DNA of 23,845 nucleotides from a virus. Under the pieces are notes generated by a model. That model was not told the DNA's origin and searched no databases. It saw nothing but the letters and a program-made list of their open reading frames with translations. Below, one piece after another: positions 9,449 to 15,968 of this stretch. The position numbers were made by a program, and so were the translations under genes. Positions within the stretch are counted from its first letter, which is position 1. Each line of letters opens with the position of its first letter. The DNA is taken from positions 1 to 23,845 of IMG/VR virus record IMGVR_UViG_3300017720_001307; one strand, given 5' to 3'.

Positions 9449-10057
9449 TTAAATTACATTTTTTTTGCTATTTTTTCCGGTCCATTTTCCATTCACCATA
9501 TGACTGTAAATTATGTTAAAGTATTCTCTATCAAAGTAATCTTTTGCTTCACCTTTAAGTTTTACTTTAACCACATCTGTATTTGGGAATTTTATTTTAG
9601 TACCATAATTAAACATAGTCATAATACAATTTTCGTTTGCTAATTTAATACTTTGTTTTGGAAATATTTCTTTGTTAACATCCCTATGAGTATCGTGAAA
9701 TATACCATCAAATGTTTTACCAATTACAGGTAAGATATGATACCAATCACCATGTAGTATTGTAACATTTGGTTTATCTTTAGCCCATTCACAAGCTTTT
9801 TCGTATATTTCGGGATGTTTTTCTATAATTGTATGGGATTTAATATTATAAGTTTGAATTTCTGTAGCTGAAATACCCATTCCAAATCCTATCTCTAAGA
9901 TATCTCCACCATTTTGGGTAACAACTTTTGCGAACTCTTTCATCACATCAGTTTCAGCCACATGCATAACTAACCTATGTTTTCTGAATTTAGTATTATC
10001 AAAATCAGAGGTAGTTATCTTATCCTCACTTATATTTAAACTAATTACTTTGCCCAC
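9449..10057 (-). CDS. Class I SAM methyltransferase, GAMT-like (guanidino/arginine type)
   Basis: The 202-residue protein is a seven-strand SAM-dependent methyltransferase. Motif I is DILEIGFGMGISATEIQ (52-68), followed by the acidic strand end TIIEKHPE (Glu79), the WAKDKPNVTILHGDW region (Asp104) and FDGIFHDTH (116-124). This set (LE-GFGMGI-AT, HxIIE, GDW, FDGI-x-DT) is the signature of guanidinoacetate N-methyltransferase and its arginine-delta-methylating relatives. In human GAMT the YDTYP Asp contacts the guanidino group, and Asp122 is the match here. It overlaps the upstream DUF1599 gene by 13 bases and should be read from promoter P3. The substrate is not shown: it could be a small guanidino compound, a protein arginine or a modified nucleobase. 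Confidence 0.75.
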   Translation of the reverse strand: MGKVISLNISEDKITTSDFDNTKFRKHRLVMHVAETDVMKEFAKVVTQNGGDILEIGFGMGISATEIQTYNIKSHTIIEKHPEIYEKACEWAKDKPNVTILHGDWYHILPVIGKTFDGIFHDTHRDVNKEIFPKQSIKLANENCIMTMFNYGTKIKFPNTDVVKVKLKGEAKDYFDREYFNIIYSHMVNGKWTGKNSKKNVI

Positions 10058-10389
10058 TTTCCTCTCTGAACTATTTGTGATATGATTCCATACACACTTA
10101 AATCTTCATATGTATCTTGAATATTCTCTCCAACTTCATCGGGTTGTCCTTTTACTACTAATTGTAATAATCTTTGGATTTTATCATTTTTTCTAAACCA
10201 CAACCCAGTTAGTGCTATTTTTTTATCATCTTCGGTTTCTAAGTTTGAACCTACTGATATATTACCTGGTCCGTAATTCCTTTGTTTTTTACAAAAGGTA
10301 ACATACATCTCATCTAATATCTTTTTAAATTCTTTTGTGGTTTGGGGATATTTTTCTTCGCAGAATTGCTGCGCTGATTGTTGTTTCAT
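10045..10389 (-). CDS. DUF1599 / Nmad1 (nucleotide modification associated) protein
   Basis: The 114-residue product matches the DUF1599 family, also called nucleotide modification associated domain 1. Key visible parts are KKQRNYGPGNIS (34-45), ALTGLWFRKNDKIQRLLQL (59-77), and ENIQDTYEDLSVYGIISQIVQRGKW (88-112). These compare with the family pattern YG-GNI, GL--R--DK--RL--L, E-I-DTY-DLA-YA and a terminal G-W. The ExxDxxxD-like acidic and aromatic residues suggest an all-alpha nucleotide-binding fold. Family members occur in phages, often near base-modification genes. The gene heads an operon with the methyltransferase (13-base overlap), and promoter P3 lies 24 bases upstream. There is no Shine-Dalgarno. 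The precise reaction is unknown. Confidence 0.75.
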   Translation of the reverse strand: MKQQSAQQFCEEKYPQTTKEFKKILDEMYVTFCKKQRNYGPGNISVGSNLETEDDKKIALTGLWFRKNDKIQRLLQLVVKGQPDEVGENIQDTYEDLSVYGIISQIVQRGKWAK

Positions 10390-10412
10390 ATAACTTATTT
10401 AATTTGTTAACA

Positions 10413-10443
10413 CAAATATACGAAAAAGATTTCATATATCCAA
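10413..10443 (-). promoter_or_regulatory. Bacteroidota-type promoter P3 for the Nmad1-methyltransferase operon
   Basis: Minus-strand TTG (10443-10441), a 20-nt spacer ending TTTTTCG, and TATATTTG (10420-10413). Upstream it carries the extended block AATAATTCA-N5-TTCCTTGGAT, shared with P4 and P5 and absent from ordinary consensus descriptions. Start of transcription is predicted near 10405, only about 15 bases before the DUF1599 start codon. Confidence 0.82.
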
Positions 10444-10460
10444 GGAAAATTTGAATTATT

Positions 10461-10856
10461 TTAAGAAAATTTTATAATATCAAAAACTCTTGTGTTTATC
10501 TTCTTTGTTCCATCAACATTAGTTACTATGATGGAGTTTTTAAACTTATCCCAATCAACAGTAAAACTTTTATCTAAAGTTCCACCATTCTCTTCTTTGA
10601 TTAGTTCGTTTAATGCGTTAATTGTGTACAATGTATTAGATTGTTTTTTTCTATGTACCAATATTGTATCGGTCAATGGTTTCTCTGGCTTATATGCCGT
10701 ATCTATATTATAGGTTACAAACAATTCATCCAAATCAGATTTATTCTGTAGAACATATATGTAGTTGTAAACTATATGATATGTTTCTCTAATCTGTTGA
10801 AGCTGGTCTTGTAATTTCTCCTTAGTTGTAAAAGTACACAATAGTTGAGTTTTCAT
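10461..10856 (-). CDS. Unrecognised 131-residue protein
   Basis: I do not recognise this protein with a known function. It has no signal peptide, membrane segment or zinc motif. It alternates helix (TKEKLQDQLQQIRETYHIV) and strand (YNYIYVLQN, DTILVHRKK, NSIIVTNVDGTKK), suggesting a small alpha/beta fold. The segment DTILVHRKKQSNTLYTINALNELI is the most distinctive. It stands alone: 51 bases separate it from the upstream 744-residue gene, and promoter P3 for the next operon begins just past its stop. A weak purine stretch (GAAAGAGA) precedes the ATG. Confidence 0.6.
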   Translation of the reverse strand: MKTQLLCTFTTKEKLQDQLQQIRETYHIVYNYIYVLQNKSDLDELFVTYNIDTAYKPEKPLTDTILVHRKKQSNTLYTINALNELIKEENGGTLDKSFTVDWDKFKNSIIVTNVDGTKKINTRVFDIIKFS

Positions 10857-10907
10857 TCAGTCTCTTTCAATGTTTTATACTACTATAAGTATTAAATACT
10901 TGGAGAT

Positions 10908-13142
10908 TTATGATTTAGATTTGAAACAACTCTGCATTTCAGTTGAATAAGTCATTGTGTTACTTGTCTTTCCTACAGCACCTTCTTTACTTCTATAAGT
11001 TTTATATCCTAACTCTTTTTTACCCCCACTACCATCAACAACATATGTAAATACCTTTTTACCTGTTACATTACCAGTAGGGTTTCCATCTTTATCCTTT
11101 TCATTACTATCATATGTTAGAGCTTCTTCTTCTACTAATTCAAACTTTTGCTTAAATTCAGTTGTACTTTCTACACCCAAACATCCTCTTAAAACTTCAC
11201 CATTAACAATAGTTCCACCCATATTTACATCAAGAGAAGCACCAGCTATTGAATTTGGATTTCCTTTTGTATATGCTTTAGGTGGGTAATCCATCATAGT
11301 TAAATGAAATCCTCTAATATTTTCTTCTGCTTCCATTAATGTACCCAATCCAACCTTAACCCCATCTACATCAGCTTGATAGTCATTCATTACCTGAATT
11401 TTTTCTCTTTGCATTTCTACAACTTCTCTTCGTTGTTCAGATAATAGTTTCTTTACATCTAATCCAACTGTAGTAGGATTTTCTTCTTGATATTGTAGTG
11501 CAACTTTGTTAATTGATTTAACTATTGGGGCATTTAACTTATTACCATCATTAGCAAATTTATATATCATTTCTGCTTTTTGAATATTTGTTAAATCTTC
11601 GGGCTTTACACCTTTTGGTAAATAATTATCCCATTTTTTATTTATTTGAGTAAAGTCACCCTTTTTCCAAGCAGTTTCACCATATAAAGCATAATCCATA
11701 TTTTTCACCAAAGTTCCCTTATCGTTACTTATGATTTTTGCTATCTTATCTGTATCTAATTCTAATAAGTTACTTGCTATAGTAACTGATTGGTTATTAT
11801 ACTTTTCTTCAATTTCGGTCATTTTAGTAGAATATTCTTTATTGATATCTTTAGCTTTAGCTTTATCATCTTCATTTAGTAAAGATTTTTCAATGTAAGA
11901 ATTATAGTTATTCTCTTCATTCGCTAATGTAGAATTATCTTGAATATCTTGAGTTGTAGTTTTATCACTATGGAATTGTACTAATAAATTTCCATTTTCA
12001 TCAGTTACGAAAGTTGCAGTATCAGATGGATTCATTCCACCACCACCTGCTTTTATAAATTCATTTAAATCATCTTTCTCAACCTCAGTTCCATTTGGTA
12101 AGTAAACTTTTCCTTTTGCGTTATTTACCATATCAACTTGAGCAGATATACTAGCATCAGCTCCGTAGAATGGAAATGTTTTTGTTTCTTTACCAAACCC
12201 AACACTTGATTGAAGATTTTTAATTCTTTGTTGAGTTATTCTATGTTTTTTTATAGCAGAACGAGCTGAAACTCTTGATTTAGAGTATGATGCTCTTTCC
12301 TGCATAACTTCATTATATTGTTCTGGAAATTGTGGTTTGCTTGCTTTACCATTTCCAATTGCCTCTTTTCTTCTTTTTTCTAACTCAGGATTTTTTGGAA
12401 TACCAGCAGTTTCTTTTTGTTCCTTACCTAATGTTGTACCTCCAAATCTTTTGTGAGAATAATTTGCTAACTCTTCTTCAGTAGTATTAGGATATTTTTC
12501 TAATATAAGAACCAATTCACCAGAAACTATTTCATTAAATGCCGAACCCGGTCCACCTGGAGCTGGTTTTGAACCTGTTTTCTTTTCATATCCCTTATAA
12601 CCTTCATCAAACATTGTATTTTTAACTTCACTATCTCCAGTTTCAGATACAACTTTACCTATTTCTGTATTATCAACTTTTTTAGGGATTATTTTTTTCT
12701 TTTTAGCTTTATCTACATCAGATGGTTTATATGCTGGGTCATCTTTTGGTAATTGTGATTTAAATTCATCACCAGCTTCACCCGAAAATGCTGTTTTTGT
12801 TTCTTCAGGTTCTGATTCACCATCTTTATCTACTTTTACTAACTTACCACCATCATTTTTATAAGATATAAAATCATCTTCTTCTTTCCCATATCCTTTA
12901 CCTTTCCAAACAAGCCCCATTTTCTTAGCTCGTTCTTTTTCTCTATCATCTAAGGGTTCTTCTTCATCTTCTATTAAAAGATTTTCAATAAGTTCGTGTT
13001 TGATTGATGATAATCCTAATTCGGTCAGAATCTCACTAAGTAATTCTATATGTGAAGATTTTTTAAGTAAGGGATACCCTTCTCTTGAACGGAAGTTCAA
13101 TTCTTCTATTATTTGTTCTATAATCTGATTCTTATCCACCAT
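10908..13142 (-). CDS. Large 744-residue protein, unrecognised, possibly virion-associated
   Basis: No known enzyme motif stands out. Residues 1-55 form a compact helical unit (IIEQIIEELNFRSREGYPLL, then HIELLSEILTELGLSSIKHELIENLL). An extremely acidic stretch (EDEEEPLDDREKE) follows, then about 150 residues of low-complexity charged linker with runs such as KAKKKKIIPKK. The middle (about 330-420) holds a possible globular domain including NPSDTATFVTDENGNLLVQF and HSDKTTTQDIQDNSTLANEE. Residues 420-580 look coiled or helical. The C-terminus is beta-rich and contains VLRGCLGVESTTEF. An N-terminal helical module joined by a charged linker to other domains is reminiscent of internal or capsid-attached phage proteins, but that is inference. 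It lies between the secreted nuclease and the 131-residue gene, away from the main virion block. Confidence 0.55.
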   Translation of the reverse strand: MVDKNQIIEQIIEELNFRSREGYPLLKKSSHIELLSEILTELGLSSIKHELIENLLIEDEEEPLDDREKERAKKMGLVWKGKGYGKEEDDFISYKNDGGKLVKVDKDGESEPEETKTAFSGEAGDEFKSQLPKDDPAYKPSDVDKAKKKKIIPKKVDNTEIGKVVSETGDSEVKNTMFDEGYKGYEKKTGSKPAPGGPGSAFNEIVSGELVLILEKYPNTTEEELANYSHKRFGGTTLGKEQKETAGIPKNPELEKRRKEAIGNGKASKPQFPEQYNEVMQERASYSKSRVSARSAIKKHRITQQRIKNLQSSVGFGKETKTFPFYGADASISAQVDMVNNAKGKVYLPNGTEVEKDDLNEFIKAGGGGMNPSDTATFVTDENGNLLVQFHSDKTTTQDIQDNSTLANEENNYNSYIEKSLLNEDDKAKAKDINKEYSTKMTEIEEKYNNQSVTIASNLLELDTDKIAKIISNDKGTLVKNMDYALYGETAWKKGDFTQINKKWDNYLPKGVKPEDLTNIQKAEMIYKFANDGNKLNAPIVKSINKVALQYQEENPTTVGLDVKKLLSEQRREVVEMQREKIQVMNDYQADVDGVKVGLGTLMEAEENIRGFHLTMMDYPPKAYTKGNPNSIAGASLDVNMGGTIVNGEVLRGCLGVESTTEFKQKFELVEEEALTYDSNEKDKDGNPTGNVTGKKVFTYVVDGSGGKKELGYKTYRSKEGAVGKTSNTMTYSTEMQSCFKSKS

Positions 13143-13153
13143 CTATAAATATC

Positions 13154-13771
13154 CTATATTACACTTTTTCTTCGTTTACAACTATATTCGTATTCACTCC
13201 AATGTTTAGTTGGTGTAGAGTTTGGAAAATAATAACATTTAGAATCTCCATTTGGAAAATTTATATATTTAAAATATCCACTTGGAACATGTCCACCTGT
13301 AGGTAGAACCATATGCCCTTCTTTAAATTCTAAAACTACTCTAACTTTTAGAGTACCGAATTTGTTTGCCCACACTCTTTCTTGTGCTTCTAACTCTCTC
13401 CATGCTCCTCTATTTAATTTATCAAATTGTAGAGAGCAATTTAAATACGAAAATGTTGTTTTTAAATTTTTATATGAATCGGTAAAGGCAGCGGCCGGAG
13501 CCATATGCCCTTTATCCCAAACATTATTCTTATAATCAGCTGAGTTAGATGTGTACACTCCTTTTACTGTGTAAAAGTCCATTCCATCTCTATCAGCTAC
13601 TTTAGTTATCTTACGAACATCATATTCAACCCAATTTGGTTGTTCCAACGTTTCATTGTAAGATACTTTAAAAACTTCATTTTTAATAATTACATTTGTT
13701 CTGGTCTGAGCGAACAAACTCAAAACAACTCCTACGCATAATAGTAGGGATAAGCTTAACTTCCTTTTCAT
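13154..13771 (-). CDS. Secreted DNA/RNA non-specific endonuclease (NUC1 family)
   Basis: The 205-residue product has a signal peptide (KRK, then hydrophobic 5-20, then FAQ at 20-22; cleavage after Ala21 is likely) followed by a beta-beta-alpha-metal nuclease domain. The family motif DRGHMAPA appears as DKGHMAPA (87-94), with His90 as general base. The second motif, SYLNCSLQFDKLNRGAW (108-124), supplies the Mg-binding Asn (Asn120) and the N-x-G-x-W signature, followed by RELE. Such enzymes cut DNA and RNA in the periplasm or outside the cell. The FAQ end of the leader is typical of Bacteroidota exports. It lies after polA with a 29-base gap and no Shine-Dalgarno. Possible roles are degradation of host or extracellular nucleic acid for nucleotide salvage, or loosening of DNA-rich matrix. 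None is shown by sequence. Confidence 0.9.
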   Translation of the reverse strand: MKRKLSLSLLLCVGVVLSLFAQTRTNVIIKNEVFKVSYNETLEQPNWVEYDVRKITKVADRDGMDFYTVKGVYTSNSADYKNNVWDKGHMAPAAAFTDSYKNLKTTFSYLNCSLQFDKLNRGAWRELEAQERVWANKFGTLKVRVVLEFKEGHMVLPTGGHVPSGYFKYINFPNGDSKCYYFPNSTPTKHWSEYEYSCKRRKSVI

Positions 13772-13800
13772 TTAGTATAGTTTAGTTCAATATATAAATA

Positions 13801-15081
13801 TTAGAGTTTTGAATAATCCGAACCCCAATCCTGCTTAACTGGGAATCCGAATGACTCTAATGTTTCTTTTACTTTTAGTATAGTTTCTTTATCTTCTATA
13901 CCAAACTCATATAAGAATGAATCGTATGTGTAAAGAATAGGAAGGGGTAAACCTTCTTTTTTTAATTTATTCAATACTTCGATGTTGAATTCCGTTTCTG
14001 TCGCTTGTAGAATGTAGTTAAAGAATTTTTGAGCGTTTGGTTGTTCAATCCACCCCAACGGAATCTTTCTACCTTTTGGTGTTTGTAGATATCCTCTATC
14101 AACCGATTCGATTTGCATTTTGTGAATAAACTTATCTACTTTGTCGAAGAACGGAATCTTTCTATCTTCATCGGATACACCACCATAAAGGATTCTAAAC
14201 GTTCTTCCTTTGGATTCATCATAATCACAACCATATTGGTCTGCCAACCATTGGTGAACCGAAGTTTTTGGTAAATCGTATCCAATCAACTTTGCTATTA
14301 TTCTAACGTGATACGCATCGTAATCAAATTGTAATAATGTTTTACCATCTTTTGGTATAAAACACTCCCTACTACCATCTTTCTTATTAAGTGCTCCGTA
14401 ATTGATTCCTAAATGCCTATTTGAAGGTCTTGAGGTTATTGTGTATGGATTGTACTCCGTATATACCCTACTCCCCCCATCGCTTATGGATTTATGATTG
14501 CTTGGCCATCTATCAAAAAATTTTTCCCTATCGACCCGAACCCCCAATCGTTCTACATCTGAAAGGATAGGAATCATAGTATCATCTACCCAATTTTTAC
14601 CAATATTCTCATTTAGTGGTAAATTTTTGCTTATCTCATCGGTTATACCTCTTAGTACTTCACCCCACTTCATTATAGAGATACTTTTACCTAAATCATC
14701 TCTCATACCCAATCTATGGTAAAAGTTCGTTAAAACCTCTATTTTCTCTCTAAATGGATATATTTTATTATGCATAAAGAATAATACCGTTTGAACATCT
14801 TTCAAATCCGTTATTCCTAAATCAGTTTGTAACAATGATTTTTTATCCCAACACCATTTCTTTTTGTTAGAGGTTGTTAAGTCTATTTCTAACTTTTCAC
14901 AATCATTATGATTAAATGGTAGTATAAAATCTAAGTTTCGGAATTGGACATAGAGAAATGACAACCCATTATTCATAGGATGCCGTTCCAAATCGAAGAA
15001 AATTGGAATAATTACTGATTCTTCATTATTCCAATATTCTAAGAATTGTTCTTTCTCATATTGAGATTCTACTATTATCAA
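13801..15081 (-). CDS. Compact family A DNA polymerase with altered motifs
   Basis: The 426-residue protein has the palm and fingers of PolA-type polymerases. It shows TITSRPSN (214-221), motif A QFDYDAYHVR (251-260, catalytic Asp253), motif B K291-x3-F295-x3-Y299-G, the YLQTPKGRKIPL turn (331-342), NYILQATETEFN, and motif C TYDSFLYE (385-392, catalytic Asp387). The oddities are that the steric-gate Glu of motif A is His258, the usual Arg four residues before the motif B Lys is Tyr287, and HDE of motif C is YDS. The N-terminal 170 residues may be a reduced 3'-5' exonuclease: FFDLE (28-32) resembles exo I DxE, and the rest is unclear. T7 polymerase has 704 residues. It follows the LPD29 gene by one base, read from P4. 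T4-like phages usually use a family B gp43, so this may be the replicase, one half of a split enzyme or an accessory polymerase. Confidence 0.82.
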   Translation of the reverse strand: MIIVESQYEKEQFLEYWNNEESVIIPIFFDLERHPMNNGLSFLYVQFRNLDFILPFNHNDCEKLEIDLTTSNKKKWCWDKKSLLQTDLGITDLKDVQTVLFFMHNKIYPFREKIEVLTNFYHRLGMRDDLGKSISIMKWGEVLRGITDEISKNLPLNENIGKNWVDDTMIPILSDVERLGVRVDREKFFDRWPSNHKSISDGGSRVYTEYNPYTITSRPSNRHLGINYGALNKKDGSRECFIPKDGKTLLQFDYDAYHVRIIAKLIGYDLPKTSVHQWLADQYGCDYDESKGRTFRILYGGVSDEDRKIPFFDKVDKFIHKMQIESVDRGYLQTPKGRKIPLGWIEQPNAQKFFNYILQATETEFNIEVLNKLKKEGLPLPILYTYDSFLYEFGIEDKETILKVKETLESFGFPVKQDWGSDYSKL

Positions 15082-15082
15082 T

Positions 15083-15673
15083 TTAGCTTAATACTAATGA
15101 ACATCTTTCATATTCTTTCTTACTCATATAAGTTTTGTTATATTCTAAGAATGAACCTCCAAATTTATTATTAACCATATCTACCATAGTTTTCCAATCA
15201 GGATTAGATAGATTTTCTTTATACTCATTGTATGAGTTAACCCAATACTCAACAGAGCCCCAAGTTGGTTTGTTTTCAATAAATACATATGATGGGAAAT
15301 ATTTTAAAGGAGTTCCATTTTCTGAAGAAACAGAATCTTCTCTCATTTCATACATATCAATCATACCATTGAAAGTACCACCTTGCAGAATGTATTTCCA
15401 TTCTGATATCTTTTTGAATACATCATAATCTACTTCCGAACCATCGGTGTTACATACATTAACTCTTACAGAAGAACCACCACTATAAACATCAGAAGTA
15501 GCCCACACCTTTAAGGAAGGGTAATTTTTCTTAACAAATTGTTTGATTATCGAAGCACAACTCTTAGCGTTCATATAGATGTATTTTCCACCATCATAAT
15601 TATCATCTCCGATTTGTGTAACAGGAAGTTGGAACTCAGTTCCGTTGATTGAAAATTTAAATTTTTTACTCAT
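15083..15673 (-). CDS. LPD29-domain protein (polyvalent-protein associated)
   Basis: The 196-residue protein carries a region (about 35-110) matching the pattern of LPD29, a 'large polyvalent protein associated' domain from phages and conjugative elements. The elements are CASIIKQFVKKNYPSLKVWATSDVYSGGSSVRVNV, TDGSEVDYDVFKKI, and GGTFNGMIDMYE (like FDGMxD). The domain is usually one piece of a long multidomain protein delivered with DNA into a cell. Here it stands alone with a C-terminal extension of about 85 residues rich in Tyr and Asn. Its function is not known. It is the first gene after promoter P4 and is followed by polA after one base, so the two are co-transcribed. There is no Shine-Dalgarno; the sequence before the ATG is A/T only for about 12 bases. 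Confidence 0.65.
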   Translation of the reverse strand: MSKKFKFSINGTEFQLPVTQIGDDNYDGGKYIYMNAKSCASIIKQFVKKNYPSLKVWATSDVYSGGSSVRVNVCNTDGSEVDYDVFKKISEWKYILQGGTFNGMIDMYEMREDSVSSENGTPLKYFPSYVFIENKPTWGSVEYWVNSYNEYKENLSNPDWKTMVDMVNNKFGGSFLEYNKTYMSKKEYERCSLVLS

Positions 15674-15709
15674 AATTTTAACTTTTAGTGTTTTAACTTA
15701 TTTACATAG

Positions 15710-15740
15710 TAAATATACGAAAAATAAATGAGAAATCCAA
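15710..15740 (-). promoter_or_regulatory. Bacteroidota-type promoter P4 for LPD29-polA
   Basis: Minus-strand TTG (15740-15738), a 20-nt spacer ending TTTTTCG, and TATATTTA (15717-15710), one base from TAnnTTTG. Its upstream block AAAATAATTCAC-TTTTTCCTTGGAT abuts the CCA end of tRNA-Arg directly. Transcription is predicted to start about 15703, giving a leader of about 30 nt before the LPD29 gene. Confidence 0.78.
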
Positions 15741-15759
15741 GGAAAAAGTGAATTATTTT

Positions 15760-15836
15760 TGGTGACTTCGAAAGGATTCGAACCTTTGACCGTCTGCTTA
15801 GAAGGCAGATGCTCTATCCAACTGAGCTACGAAGCC
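15760..15836 (-). tRNA. tRNA-Arg (anticodon UCU), CCA encoded
   Basis: The minus strand folds as a full 77-nt tRNA. The acceptor GGCTTCG pairs with CGAAGTC, the D arm has AGCTCAGTTGGATAGAGC, the anticodon stem TCTGC/GCAGA encloses loop CTTCTAA with anticodon TCT, and the T loop GGTTCGAATCC is canonical. Discriminator A and a genomic CCA follow. It would read AGA codons, which an AT-rich phage uses heavily. It has its own promoter (P5) and lies between two nearly identical promoter modules. Confidence 0.96.
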
Positions 15837-15846
15837 ATTTACTCCG

Positions 15847-15877
15847 TAAATATACGAAATCTTTTTTAAATATCCAA
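15847..15877 (-). promoter_or_regulatory. Bacteroidota-type promoter P5 for tRNA-Arg
   Basis: Minus-strand TTG (15877-15875), a 20-nt spacer ending GATTTCG, and TATATTTA (15854-15847). The -7 box ends 10 bases before the first base of the tRNA, so the transcript would begin within a few bases of it. The upstream block AAAATAATTCAC-TTTTCCTTGGAT starts just past tRNA-Cys and is nearly the same as at P4. Confidence 0.78.
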
Positions 15878-15897
15878 GGAAAAGTGAATTATTTTCG

Positions 15898-15968
15898 AGG
15901 GTAGTGAGAGATTCGAACTCCCGTATATGGATTTGCAATCCACCACCTCACCACTCGGTCAACTACCC
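15898..15968 (-). tRNA. tRNA-Cys (anticodon GCA), no encoded CCA
   Basis: The minus strand gives a 71-nt tRNA. The acceptor GGGTAGT pairs with ACTACCC, the D arm is ACCGAGTGGTGAGGTGGT, the anticodon stem GTGGA/TCCAT holds loop TTGCAAA with anticodon GCA, and the T arm GGGAGTTCGAATCTCTC is nearly regular. The discriminator base is U, as expected for tRNA-Cys identity. The next bases are CG, so CCA must be added by the host enzyme, unlike tRNA-Arg next door. The first six bases lie inside the end of the PhyH coding region, whose stop codon is part of the acceptor stem. Confidence 0.93.

Noticed and set aside
10887-10901. Perfect palindrome AAGTATTAAATACTT between the 744- and 131-residue genes, as a terminator
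   Set aside because: The stem is short and purely AT-rich apart from one G-C pair, and no T-run follows on the minus strand. It is too weak to call as a terminator.
13145-13800. T4 late-promoter-like TATAAATA at 13145-13152 and 13793-13800
   Set aside because: Both are on the plus strand, opposite to all genes. In AT-rich intergenic DNA such a string is expected by chance. I saw no convincing minus-strand copy ahead of the virion genes.
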